Made by a program: the position numbers and the translations under genes
Shown here: positions 51,519 through 62,393 of the stretch, in pieces
How positions within the stretch are numbered: position 1 is the stretch's first letter
How the letters are laid out: the number at the start of each line of letters is the position of its first letter
Assembly (NCBI GenBank): GCA_014529385.2
Contig: CM043955.1
Location: forward strand, 153,975,640 to 154,039,639
Direction of reading: 5' to 3'
Length of the DNA: 64,000 bases
Origin: Adiantum capillus-veneris
Taxonomy: Eukaryota > Streptophyta > Polypodiopsida > Polypodiales > Pteridaceae
Notes under the pieces: generated by a model
The model's input: the letters and a program-made list of their open reading frames with translations, nothing else
The model's database searches: none
What the model was told of the DNA's origin: nothing

Positions 51519-52160
51519 CCCCCCTTCCAATTTTAGTGTCCGTCCTCGAGCACTGTTGAAAAGTGTCCGTGGAGATTGTGGAAGGTTTTTGATTGGTTGT
51601 TGATGGGCTATTTGTCTTCATTTATCGTTAAATTTATTAATGAGGTTCAATTTTTTGTAGCATCCTCATTGGTTGAAATATGTTGTGAGTGATGATGTTG
51701 CATTTGTCCGTTGTAATAGCATAGCTGTTTATTTATGGAAAGTATGTACAAAGGAAGTAGAATGATGAGGTTCTAAATTAGGGTCTAATAACTGGATGAC
51801 CAAAGGGAGAAAACCCAATGGAAAAAAAGTGCCTTTGGGATACGTGCATTATTGGAGTACTTATTAGCATGAGAAATATTAATAAAGTACTCAAGGGATG
51901 ATTTGCTGATAGATATGGAATTAAAAAGGCAACAAATATGAAAGGGTAGAATGATGGAACATTGGTTTTCCTGTTGTAGTCCACTCAAGGTGCATAGGTG
52001 GAAGCAAAAAAGAGTGTCTAATGCATATGTCCAATGATGGGACATCCTATTTATGCATACACAAAAATACATGGAAAACAATGTGTTGTGCAAGAAAGAT
52101 TTTTGAGTTCAGAAAGATGGTGTAGCTATAAAAGCATATGACATGGCTTTGTAAGCTGGC
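51519..52160 (-). other. 3' internal region of the minus Ty3-like element
   Basis: Starts with the PPT (51519-51536) and, in the minus direction, the stretch CTCGAGGACGGACAC typical of plant Ty3 pol ends. No coding frame remains. Confidence 0.45.
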
Positions 52161-52165
52161 ACCCC

Positions 52166-52962
52166 TGTTAAGTATGGAGTCTGATTTACCCTTGTAATTT
52201 TCTGTGGTAAAATCGCACATTTGTAAGGCCCCCATTATGAGGAGAAGCCATCGTGCGTGGAGGAAAATCACTCACCGGAAACCAAAATTTTCAAGGACAA
52301 GAATCAGGGGAAACTTTAAAGGCCTCGGGGGCGGAGGCCCCCGAGACTTTTTTTTTCGCCGGAATATTATGACCGGCCATCGGCCGGAAAGTGGTCGGAA
52401 AACAACCGGTCGGTTGGCCGATGGCCGGTAGTCAATGGCCGATGGCCGGTGGTCGAAAGTCAATGGCCGGTGGCCGGTGGTCGGAAGTCAATGGCCGGTG
52501 GCCGGTGGCCGAATTCAATGGCCGGTGTTGTCTTCTCAAGGGCGGCCACACATGGGCGGATTGGAGGGTCCGATTTGGACTTATTCGCACAAGGGCGGCT
52601 ACACATGGCTGTCTCTCATAAGAGAGGGCAACCCTTTTGGCCTATAAAAGGAGGCCATTTCTACAAACATTTCATAGTGTGAAGTTGATGCAACAAGGTG
52701 AGTGTGAGGTGGTGAGAGTGAAGCAAGGCGGGAGCTCCATTAAGGGTATAATCCCTTTGTAAACTACTTCTTGTTTTGAAGTACTAAAGCCATTGAGTGG
52801 CTGCTTTCCCGTGGACGTAGCCCACATTGGGTGAACCACGTATATCGTGTGTACTCTCTCTCTCTCTCTCTCTCTACTCTATAATCTCGTGTATATAAAT
52901 CTGTCTCTCTCCATTAAGTAATCTACTCAATTATCTATTTAGCTACGTCTTATTTCCTAACA
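52166..52962 (+). mobile_element. Solo copia LTR
   Basis: 797 bp, TGTTAAGTATGGAG to CCTAACA, flanked by perfect 5-bp target duplications ACCCC (52161-52165 and 52963-52967). It matches the 5' LTR at 62394-63187. TATA box TATAAAAG is at 52643-52650, and a GGCCGG-rich minisatellite at about 52372-52530. Internal sequence has been removed by LTR-LTR recombination. Confidence 0.93.
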
Positions 52963-52967
52963 ACCCC

Positions 52968-54277
52968 TTTAAGAATGGTTTTCGTTGATGAGGATATGTG
53001 GTCTCATCTTACTCTGCACTGTGCGTGAGTGTTGAACTCTACGACACTCCACCAATTGTAAGCTAATAGACTTCGACTCTTATGCTCATCACATCCAACA
53101 TGAGCAACACAAACTTTAGATATGCTCAATTGGTCCAGCTTGAGCGTAAGCCTAATAACTACGACTCTTAGCATAGATTTTAATATGACTTGAAGCTTTG
53201 GGACTAATGCTTTGCTCATTTTGTGGCTCAGCAGCCCCGACTCTAACTATGCCAAAGAATGTTTTTTGCACCCTAGCGACTTGAATTTTTACGTTCTTGT
53301 GCTTACTACAAACATTTCTTCAGGTAAAGTAAGCTTGAATCCTCAAAAAGACGATTAGTGAAGGACCAAGTTGGCATTGAAGGTTTCTTTTGCCATACCT
53401 GTTTTATCATCTTTGAATTTGCATTCTCGTTGGTTGGGTTGTCCTTCTTTGACTGTGAAGACTACATTATCCATTTGATTCTCCAAATAGGCCTATTGAT
53501 AGGAGTCTTTGATGTTGTTGTAGGCCTATGTTCACTGTCGGCCATTATGTGAAATTTGGACTCACAAAGGGGCCCTTTAAGGAGTTTGACTTTACCTCTC
53601 TCTACCAAAACGGGCGCATGGATAAATTTTTGCAAACAAACTCCAAATTTGGCGGAGGTTTGACAATTAGATTGTCCTCTTCAATCTCTATCTGCTGATA
53701 TATAGCACGCCATGAGATTCTTCCTATTTTAGAAGATTCTGACAAAGTTGTCACATCATAAGTGAATCAAAAAAGGATCTTCTAAAATATGAGGAATCTC
53801 ATGGCGTGCTATATATCAGTAGAGTGAGCTTGAAGAGGACATTCTAACTGTCAAACCTCCGTCAACTTTCGAGTTTGTTTGCAAAACATTATCCATGCGC
53901 CCATTTTGGTAGAGAGAGGTAAAGTCAAACTCCGTAAAGGGCCCCTTTGTGAGTCCAAATTTCACCTAATGATTTGGCTTTTGACTAGGAGCACTGGAAG
54001 ACTTAGGAATCCAAATTTGTTGATTACCTAATTATCTCCTTTGTTAACTTTGTTGAGCTCTATATCTTGTTGAGCTCTTGAGATCTTCATGCAAGTCTGG
54101 TGTAGTTGTAGTTGGCTTGTGGTTGACTGGTATCCAAATCTTTGTATAACCTGTGTAGAATCCTTGTCCAAGAGGAACATTCTTTGAATCCGTCTTTGTT
54201 CTGTATCCTCTTGAGAGTTGTGGTTGACTTTAGCATCTTTCGACGTTGTTCTGTTGTATACCTACTTCTTAGGTATC
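52968..54277. other. Non-coding remnant containing a foldback element
   Basis: No gene supported. It probably continues the minus Ty3-like element; the foldback at 53543-53971 is listed separately. Confidence 0.45.
53543..53971. mobile_element. Foldback MITE (long inverted repeat)
   Basis: A 429-bp hairpin: a left arm of about 205 bp (53543-53748) pairs with the right arm (53773-53971) around a loop of about 25 bases. Ends read CATTATGTGAAATTTGG and, reverse-complemented, CATTAGGTGAAATTTGG. Arms are about 90% complementary by eye. A TA dinucleotide flanks both ends, compatible with but not proving a mariner-type origin. No coding capacity. Confidence 0.85.
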
Positions 54278-55000
54278 CTAGGATATTTCCAAGGTTGATA
54301 CCTTGTGGGCCTTCTTTCTTGGGAGGGATAAAGTTACTTCATATGCGTGTACCTGGGGTTTTGGCACCCATATCTGTCTATTAACTCCATAGTACTCTTG
54401 TTCTTCTAAGCTCCATTGTGATGCTATCCATCCCATGTGTTTGTATTTCTGTGTTGATTTCCTGTCTTTAATCCAAACCGGATCATTGACTTTGACTAAA
54501 CTGCTCGGAACAAACACTTACTTGATTTTTCTTTGCTTTCTTGAGTACTTTGGCTGAAATATCTTTGCTTTTCTGGGTGTCTCCTTAGAGGTTTTAGTTG
54601 TGTCAGCAACTGACTTGAAGTTTTGAAAGCCTTTCTTGCTTGAAGAAGCTGATCCATGAGGGTTCTTTGATGTAGAGGCATATGCTGTCACACCTTCTTT
54701 GCTAATCGGTGGAAGTTCCACTTTAGCTTTACCTTTGTCTACAAGATTTGTCTTTGATTCTTGTGACTTCTGCAACTCTGAATCTATCAATAATGGTGTC
54801 TGTAATTGTTGCTTGCTTCCTCTTGGAAAATAAAGTATTAGCGTTGTATCTTCTTTGTAGGCGTTGTGTTGATCTAATCACTGATGTCCAAGGATGACAT
54901 CTGCAGGCATTTTCTTTGAAGGCTTCACCTGAAATTTTACTTGATCTTCATGTTGTTGGATGCTAAGGGTAGCAACCATTTCTTTTTGCTTGTAGACTTA
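54278..55000 (-). pseudogene. Minus Ty3-like protease end and downstream linker, two stops
   Basis: One register read from about 55000 down to 54278. It includes KPSKKMPADVILGHQ, then a stop where Trp is expected, then LDQHNAYKEDTTLILYFP, resembling the second half of a retropepsin (ILG block). A Ser/Lys-rich linker follows, another stop at 54518-54520, then LEEQEYYGVNRQIWVPKPQ. It fits the gag-protease part of the minus element whose LTR is at 50506. The Q-I-W-V-P-K motif also occurs in the element A fusion ORF. Family placement is tentative. Confidence 0.45.
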
Positions 55001-55062
55001 CCCATGATTTCTCTGTTACTTGGCTTGTCCTGAGTAATCTCTAGAATGGTCTGATCTGTGAA

Positions 55063-55117
55063 CTTACTTCAATGGTGGTGGAGATGAAGTCGCGAAGCCG
55101 AGCGTGGATCGACTCAG

Positions 55118-55148
<31 letters not shown>

Positions 55149-55327
55149 TACACAGAGAGATTACACAATACACAGTATGCAGAGAAGTCTATTTGAAGGG
55201 TTATCTCCCAAAAACTTTATTATCCACAAAAGTATAAGTGAGTATATACAAAGAGTTAGTGATAAGTGAGTTAGGCGGGCAGGCGGCTATATCCGTATAA
55301 GAGGCCACTTGGGCTTTAATCCCAACA
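55063..55327 (-). repeat. 3' LTR of minus-strand copia element F
   Basis: On the minus strand it begins TGTTGGGATTAAAGCCC after the tract CTTTAAGTGGGAGGT (55328-55342), the classic copia PPT-LTR junction. It contains a CA microsatellite (55119-55145). The left end is approximate. Confidence 0.7.
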
Positions 55328-55411
55328 ACCTCCCACTTAAAGTCCAATGTGGCACTTTAAGTAACTGTAAATCTATGAACATAAATGTACAAAGATTTAC
55401 ATGGCTGCCAT

Positions 55412-56596
55412 CTATCCAATGTCCAATAACTCACGACAATGCATAAAGCCCTCTCCTGGAAGTCCCTTTGTGAGTAGATCAGCAGGATTGTCCTTGGTGT
55501 GGATCTTCAGCAGTTGTATCTGCTTGTCTTCAAGTACTTCCCTAATGAAGTGATATTTCACATCAATATGCTTAGTCTTCGAATGGAACACTGGATTCTT
55601 TGCCAATTGTATAACACTTTGACTATCACAATATAACTCTGACATATCTACTTTGATTCCCAAGTCTGCTACCAATCTACCAAGCCAAATAGCTTCTTTG
55701 CATGCCTCATTTGCTGCAACATACTTAGCTTCTGTAGTAGACTGCGTAACACAATCTTGTAATCGAGATCTCCATGATATGGCACCTCCAGCCAATGTAA
55801 AGACATAGCCTGATGTAGATCTCCTCTTATCCAAGTCTCCTGCATAATCTGAGTCAATGTATCCTCTGACACGCAAATCCTGACTACCATAGTATATGCG
55901 CATACTCTTTGTATGTTTTAAGTATCTCATGATACCTTTCACTGCCTCCCAATGTTTCTTGCCGGGATTTGACATATATGTGCTGACCACTCCCACTGCA
56001 AATGCAATATCCGGACGTGTAGCAATCATTGCATTCATCAAACTACCCACTGTAGACGCATATGGAATCTTATCCATTTCAGCCTTTTCTTCCTCAGACA
56101 TAGGACAATCTTGTTTGCTAAGTTTCACATATGGTGGCAATGGAACACTCAATGCCTTTCCCTTCTCCATATTGAAACGTTGCAAAACCTTGTCAATATA
56201 CTCTGTTTGAGATAACCAAATCAGCTTCTTTGATCTGTGTCTCTCAATGCGCATACCAAGTATATGACTTGCCTCACCCATGTCTTTCATTTCAAATGAT
56301 TTTGCCATCTTTGACTTCAAAGCTGAAATTTCTTCCAAGTGTTTGCCAGCAATTAACATGTCATCCACATACAAAATAAGGATCAGCCAATTGCCATCCT
56401 TAGCCTTTTTTGTATATAGACAGTGATCGAACTCACTACGTTTGTAGCCTTGAGAAAGCATAAACTGGTGCAACTTATGGTACCATGCCCTCGGTGATTG
56501 CTTTAAGCCATAAAGACTCTTTAACAATTGGCATACCAAATCTTCCTTGCCTTTTCTCAACAAACCCTTCTGGATGATGCATGTAAATTTCCACAT
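55412..56596 (-). CDS. Copia RT (C-terminal half) and RNase H, element F
   Basis: 394 open codons with SLYGLKQSPRAWYHKLHQF, catalytic YVDDMLIAG, the spacer ILGMRIERHR, then copia RNase H: YIDSDYAGDLDKRRSTSGYV, STTEAKYVAANEACKEAIWL, LYCDSQSVIQLAKNPVFHSK and KHIDVKYHFIREVL, with the DEDD residues present. Tork-lineage copia elements have this wording. It ends 70 bases before the PPT. The upstream RT half is in another register (56475-56666). Confidence 0.93.
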   Translation of the reverse strand: MWKFTCIIQKGLLRKGKEDLVCQLLKSLYGLKQSPRAWYHKLHQFMLSQGYKRSEFDHCLYTKKAKDGNWLILILYVDDMLIAGKHLEEISALKSKMAKSFEMKDMGEASHILGMRIERHRSKKLIWLSQTEYIDKVLQRFNMEKGKALSVPLPPYVKLSKQDCPMSEEEKAEMDKIPYASTVGSLMNAMIATRPDIAFAVGVVSTYMSNPGKKHWEAVKGIMRYLKHTKSMRIYYGSQDLRVRGYIDSDYAGDLDKRRSTSGYVFTLAGGAISWRSRLQDCVTQSTTEAKYVAANEACKEAIWLGRLVADLGIKVDMSELYCDSQSVIQLAKNPVFHSKTKHIDVKYHFIREVLEDKQIQLLKIHTKDNPADLLTKGLPGEGFMHCRELLDIG

Positions 56597-57275
56597 CTAA
56601 ATCACCATGCAAGAACGTTGTCTTGACATCCATTTGGTGCAACACCAAATCCAATATAGCAACCAATGCAAGAAATCATCTCAATGTAGTCATCTTAACC
56701 ACTGGAGAGAAGACTTCATCAAAGTCAATGCCTTGTTCTTGCTTAAAGCCCTTGGCAACAAGCCTTGCTTTGTACTTTGGCTAACTATCATGAGCGGTGA
56801 TCTTATACCTGTAAACCCATTTACAAGGTAGAGCCTTTTTGCCCTGTGGTAATTTAACTAGCTTCCATGTCTGGTTTTTATGCAGAGCCGTCATCTCTGA
56901 TTGCATGGCCAACTGCCATTTTTTCGAGTCAACCACTTGTAATGCTTCCTTGTAACAAGATGATTCTCAGCAATCTGTGAGCATGACATAATTTAGAGAT
57001 GACACATAACGATCAGGTGGTTTGGAGACACGCTCAGAACGTCTCACCACAACTGATTCTGCCTCTCTAGCCACTATAGGCTGTTCCTGAGCCTGACCAT
57101 GCTGTCTTTATGTGCTAGCACTAGGTCCATCTTCCCTGAAGACAACTCTTCTGATCTCCTCTGTCTTCTCTGGCTTAGCGTGAAACTTGGCTTCATTGAA
57201 ATTCACATCATTGCTACGAATAAGTTTTCTGGACTCAGGATCCAAAAGCAGGTAACCCATCTCGCCCGATTCTCC
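56475..57275 (-). pseudogene. Copia RT N-terminal part, element F, broken
   Basis: HQMDVKTTFLHGDLDVEIYM at about 56580-56640 is the RT fingers/palm start. Further upstream codons for the RT entry and the integrase-RT linker survive with several shifts and stops (for example [15 protein letters not shown] codons near 56760). Confidence 0.75.
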
Positions 57276-57860
57276 CTAGCCAAGAAATATACACTTCTTG
57301 CTCTTTGGTTCTAACTTATTCTTGAACTCCTTAGGAATATGGCTATCACAACCAAAGACTCTGAGATTCTTATACAAAGGTGCCTTGACTGCCCATAGCA
57401 TCTCGGCCACTACATTCTTATCCAAAACCCTACTAGGAGACCTGTTGATCAAATGGACTGTTGTAGCCACTGCTTCCGCCCAAAATCCATCAGGCAACTT
57501 AGCATTTGACAACATGCTTCTGAACTTCTCTTGTATGGTCCTATTCATATGTTCTGCAACTCCATTTTGTGAAGGATTGTATGGTGCAGTAAGTTCCCTC
57601 TTAATTCCTTTTGCTTCACAAAAGTCTTGAAAAGCTCTGGAAACATACTCTCCACCATTGTCAGTTCTCAAGCACTTCAACTTCTGACCACTCTGATTCT
57701 CCACAAGATGCAAGAATGTCTTAAAGACCTTGAGCACCTCATCCTTGTGCTTCAAGAAGTAAACCCATACTTTGCGAGAATAGTCATCTATGAATGTACA
57801 AAAGTACGCTGCTCCCCCTAGTGACAAACTAGGCATTGGTCCGCATAGATCACTGTGCAC
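57276..57860 (-). CDS. Copia integrase core, element F
   Basis: 194 codons: HSDLCGPMPSLSLGGAAYF and TFIDDYSRKVWVYFLKHKDE give the first Asp, LRTDNGGEYVS the second, PYNPSQNGVAEHMNRTIQEK the Glu. RVFGCDSHIPKE and KKCIFLG end the domain. An upstream register change separates it from the finger region. Confidence 0.92.
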   Translation of the reverse strand: MHSDLCGPMPSLSLGGAAYFCTFIDDYSRKVWVYFLKHKDEVLKVFKTFLHLVENQSGQKLKCLRTDNGGEYVSRAFQDFCEAKGIKRELTAPYNPSQNGVAEHMNRTIQEKFRSMLSNAKLPDGFWAEAVATTVHLINRSPSRVLDKNVVAEMLWAVKAPLYKNLRVFGCDSHIPKEFKNKLEPKSKKCIFLG

Positions 57861-57910
57861 AAGAGCTAATCATTCGTCCCTACGATTCCTCTTTGATCTG
57901 TGCGGTTCCT

Positions 57911-58822
57911 CTATTTGCTTACCATAAACACAATGCTCACAAAACTCGAAATCTTGAAATGAAAAACCAGGCAAATAACCATAATGAGAAAGTATTTCCA
58001 TTCCTCTTTTTGCATATGTCCCACCCTACGATGCCACAGTGACACACTTGGCTGCTCAATCACATTAATTACATGGTTTTTAACCTCTGAAACGTGTAAA
58101 GTGTACAGAGTTCCTGACTTGCTGCAATGTGCTACAGTCATCGAACCTTTGGAGATCTTCCAAGCGCTGTTCCCAAAAACTGTCACATAACCCGCATCAT
58201 CCAACTTCCTTGTACTGATCAAGCTCTTTCGGATTGCTGGAACATGTCTGACATTCTTGAGCCATAAAGAAGAACCATTCTGAAACTTCAACTGCACATC
58301 TCCCACTCCAAGTATGTCACAAACCTGCTCATTGCCAAGTCTGACATAATCTTTAGTAGTCACATATGATGTAAACCACTCTTTGTACGGAGAAACATGT
58401 AAAGATGCCCCTGAGTCGATAATCCAATCACTCATAGCATGTCCATCCTCTGCAGTCAAGAAAATAGAATCAAGATTTCTTGTGAGGAAGATGTCACCAG
58501 CTGCTATACCAGAATCACTGTCTGAACCAGATCCTGTGACATTCACCTCTTCAATCTTTACTGAACTCTTCTTTTCATCTTGCTCAGAACTCTTTGTTTT
58601 GCCTTTTTCTTGTTTCCACTTTATATAGTCTCTCTTCATGTGACCCTTCTTGCCACAATGGTAGCATTCTATGTCATCCTTTGACTTTGAGTCACGAGAC
58701 TTACTTCGGTTTTGTGTCTTCTTACCCTTCTTCTCTTTAGACTGTTGTCTCCCTCGAACGACCAAAGCACTATTGCCTTTGCCTTTGTCAATGTTCTTCC
58801 CGTTTACTTCCTCTGTGAGCAA
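57911..58822 (-). pseudogene. Copia gag end, zinc knuckle, protease and pre-integrase, element F
   Basis: Gag end LLTEEVNGKNIDKGKG, then a basic linker and the knuckle CYHCGKKGHMKRDY, where the last Cys of C-x2-C-x4-H-x4-C is Tyr. Protease WIIDSGASLHVSPYKEWF, then YVRLGNEQVCDILGVGDVQL, follow. The pre-integrase motif SLWHRRVGHM ends the readable part. Gag upstream of about 58870 is missing and no 5' LTR follows, so the element is 5'-truncated. Confidence 0.9.
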
Positions 58823-58870
58823 GATTCCTTCTACATCATTAGGAAAAATATGGACTCTCCTTGAGCCTTT

Positions 58871-59564
58871 TTGATTAGTGAAGGCTTAAGGGAGAACCAA
58901 TGAGAAGGCTCTTGGGATATCACCTAGAGGGGGAGGAATGGTAGGGGTGCAGCCTAATTGTCTCCCTCTTCAATGATTGGTTCTTAGAGAGAGGTGGGAG
59001 GTAGGTTGGGGGGGGGGGGGGGGGGTAAATTGGAGGAGAGAGGTGTCATAAAAGAGGGAGGGACCCCCCAAAAAAAAACGCACATGCTTAAAAACCCTAA
59101 AAATTGAATTTTTTTAAAAAGTTCCAAAGTTGACCCATTTGCCTCCAAAACTGCCCCAAAACATAAACTAACTTAAACAAGTCAATTTTCCCCCCCAAAA
59201 TCCACTTTTCTCTCTCTCCCTCATTACTTTTCTCTCCCACACTCTCCCTCTTCTCCCTCCTCCCATTCTCTCTCTACAGTCAAGGCAGCCATAGCCAAAA
59301 GCTTTCCACCACTCTCTTCCTCTCTCCATAGCTCCCCCTTCTCTCACACCTCCATCAACCCTCTACAGTCCCACACTCCATAGCCCACAGCTCCACTATC
59401 CTCTCTACCTCTCTACCTCTCACTCCTCCCCTCTTTCTCTATCTCCACTGTCAAAGCCACCATAGCCACCATAGGCAGCTCACCTCACCCTCCCCTCAAC
59501 TCCTCATTCTCTCTCCACAGTACTCAACTCTTTCAAATCCCTTCCTAAGCCCAACTTCCCAAGC
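58871..59564. other. Non-coding, G run and CT-rich tract
   Basis: An 18-base G run lies at 59008-59025. From about 59205 to 59520 the + strand is strongly pyrimidine-rich (repeated CTCTCTC and CTCCC blocks), like a plant 5' leader or promoter-proximal tract before the ATG at 59565. Confidence 0.5.
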
Positions 59565-60890
59565 ATGTCCACGCATAGACGGCCCAAACCAGAGATAGAG
59601 GAGATTGTGTTGCACAACACAAAAGACTCAAAGGGTTATGGATCCCACAAGTATTCAAGAAGGGTGCATGGGTCTGCATGCAACCGTCACGTGCTGGACC
59701 TCATCGCGTACGATGTCGAGGCGTATTGGAACGTCATTGGAAGGGCCGGCTATTGGCATTCAAAGAAACCACGTCCGGAATGGTGGCCATCGTGCAACAC
59801 GTCTACAGTGCAGCTGAGATCCACACCTCAAGAGAGCTTCAACTCAATTTGCACCTCATTGTAAGTTTTCATGGTTTAGCTATCCCATGTATATGTCATG
59901 TTTATGTTTATGTGATCATTATGTTTAACTAAGGGCATTTGTAAAGATGTTTTTCCATCCACCTTAGTTGAGGAGCAGCCGCTTGAGTGCCTCTCAGGCA
60001 CGTTCATGGTTGTGCATGCTCACATTGGGGAGCTTATGTTTCCTAATGTCTCATCAAAAAAACTTACCGAGCAGCGAATATTCATGTACTCCCACAAGTA
60101 CGTGGTGCAAAGTCAAGCCAAAGCTATGGTAGGTTAGAAGCCGTGGAGACACCCTCATTGCAGAGTGTAGAATGGACAACTCCAGACCATTGGGCTTTGC
60201 TTTCTTTCAAGCGCAAGGTGATGCAAGGTTTCCAAGGGTCCCTAAAGTTTGGTAAGGCAACCAGATCGGTGGGTCTCAGTTGGCATTGTCCCATTCATTT
60301 GTTTGTGCATGCATTCCGCTCTCTGCCGATTGTAGAAACACCAACAATGTTTTTTTGCAAAGAAGTTGACATAGATGCAATGGACACCATTCTAGGTGTC
60401 AATTGGGGCTATGTTGACGGTTTGCATGATGGTGACCGTTATAAGTGCAATGTGTCCCCCACACAGCTTTGCCTTCGGTATTTGAAAGCAAGGTGCACCT
60501 TGTATGCACAGTTTAGCTACGAGAGGTGGATGCACAAACGTGGCACATGGATACCCTTGCAGCTGACAGCCAAAGAGGTTCAATCCTTTGAAATTCATGT
60601 CCGCATGCCGAATAATGAGGTGGAGGTGGTTGCAGTGAATCCGCATTGGACTCTTGCCAATCTTCGGGAACACTTTGTCAGAATGGGATTCGAGGATGTC
60701 GGTAATGAAAGTTTCAAACTGGAACAACGCAAGGTTTGCTTTGTGCTTGCTTAGCTACCTTTTCTTATTTTTTGTGGGTTTCTGTATTTTGATTGCCCAT
60801 TTTTTGGTTGTATAGATTGGAAGGCGGATGGAGGCCACTATGCTTGTTTACAAAGATTGGGCTACAGATGAAATCATCTTGTCTAAGTGA
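59565..60890 (+). pseudogene. Gene-like region 1, unknown, spliced, with a ubiquitin-like C-terminus
   Basis: ATG at 59565 opens MSTHRRPKPEIEEIVLHNTK. A GTAAGT donor at 59863 and TTAG acceptor near 59952 suggest an intron. The next coding piece (ECLSGTFMVVHAHIGELMFP) runs to about 60130, where one base seems lost. The frame from about 60134 is open to 60733, and an 82-bp intron with GT...AG ends (60734-60815) joins in frame to IGRRMEATMLVYKDW and a stop at 60888-60890. The last 75 residues, FEIHVRMPNNEVEVVAV through the spliced end, resemble a ubiquitin-like fold by pattern only. Frame conflicts in the first exon suggest decay or a wrong exon model. No family was recognised. Confidence 0.45.
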
Positions 60891-61047
60891 ATTGGCTTGT
60901 AACTTTAATCGTTTATATATTGGATATTTTATTAAAGATTTTGAAAAGTTTCAAGGTGTTGTACTTGATTTTGTACTTGAGTTTTAAAGTGGTGTAAATT
61001 TATTTTTTAAATGCATATTTTTTATTTTTTTCGAGATGGAATATGTC

Positions 61048-61055
61048 TATATAAG
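61048..61055 (+). promoter_or_regulatory. TATA box of gene-like region 2
   Basis: TATATAAG lies 81 bases before the ATG at 61136, suitable spacing for a plant core promoter with a short leader. Confidence 0.55.
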
Positions 61056-61135
61056 GGGGACCACCTCCTCATTTCACCATTTTCATCCCAGCATTGCAGA
61101 GAGACCTAGCATACCCAATCACGCAAAGAGAAGAC

Positions 61136-62393
61136 ATGGCTGCTACTAGTGCTTTAGATGCATTCCTTACTGAGGTTGGGCATGCAAATTGCCTTGAGCT
61201 TCAAGCATTTTTCACAACCCAAGCCGATTTGGAAACCACCTTGACCCTCCACTCTCAATCTCTTGAGCACATCACTTCATACATTTCCACGTGCATGGGG
61301 AGATTCATTGTTGAGTTACCAAACCGGCCAGGGCAATGGGTCCCTGAAGGCCTTCTCCACCACATCTACCAAAGGGACATGCCATTTCATCAGCGGCTTA
61401 CACGCTTTGCCACCATAGCACAACCCGCCGGACAATATGTGCGGCTTGAAGCTGATGATGTGCGAGCAATGCGTAAGGGAAGGATCGGAAACACTTTTTT
61501 CTCTGATCAAGCCATAATGATCTTCCTCCTTCACGAGTGCCCAACATGCCCTGACGTAGTGCTACCACACTTGCAGATCGGCGGGGTACTGGCTGATGTG
61601 AAGGATCCCAAGCCCGCGGCCATTGACTCATCCGCAGAGGAGAGGATGCTTGCCTTCACCTACCCTGTAGGGATTCAAGGCCTCTTGGAGGCCTCTCCAT
61701 CTGTCGGCTCATCCTCGGGACTGCGAGAAGGAACCACCACTCGGGATGCCATCCCTGAGGTAGAGATTACCCGCTTCTCCTCCATTCTGGTGGGTGGGGA
61801 GGAGTTTGTGTTTATGCACGATCTGGAGAAATCCTTTGAGCTTCACATGGATGAGTGTTTTGCCATCCTCGATGCCCATGGCAAGTTTGAGGTTGATACC
61901 ACCACCTCCCATGACGATGATATCCTATTGCCCATGGGGAATACTTTGGCGGACATTGTGGCGATCGCACAAGCCGAGGTGGCAGCGGCCGAGTAGGCCA
62001 AGGTCTCTGAGGAGGAGTTTGTGGCCGTGCAAGCCATGTGTTTGGCTAAACACACAAGAGTGGATTCACCACCACCTGCTGCAACACCTGTTTTGTTTGA
62101 TCCAAAGGGAAAGTCAAGTGTGGATCTTTACTTGCACCCGGATGCCGATGAGAGGATCGTAGACAAGAGGTATAGATGCTCACTTACATTTGATTGTTAC
62201 AAATGATTTTGTTAATGTTATATCATAATTCTGTGTCATATCTCAAAAAACCTATGTTTTGTAGGATGTTCTGGAGGTTGACGCCTGGGCGCAACGGTCA
62301 GGGGGGAGGAGGACGCCGTTCGGACCTCAAGCGGCACTTGCTCACTACCTCGGCACACTTTCCACTGGTGTCGTGGTGTTTTTCCATGCCGAC
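61136..62393 (+). pseudogene. Gene-like region 2, unknown, with intron, cut by a copia LTR
   Basis: ATG 61136 in good context (GACATGGC) opens about 286 codons (MAATSALDAFLTEVGHANCL). A TAG at 61994-61996 interrupts, but the register stays open to 62169. A 95-bp intron with GT...TTTTGTAG ends (62170-62264) joins in frame to MFWRLTPGRNGQ and an open exon that runs into the LTR at 62394. The protein is mostly helical with an acidic C-terminal part (HDDDILLPMG). No domain recognised. It could be a host gene or a captured transposon gene; it is inactivated here. Confidence 0.45.

Noticed and set aside
55063-58870. Possibility that copia element F is functional
   Set aside because: RT is split between registers, the zinc knuckle lost a Cys, the gag start and 5' LTR are absent.
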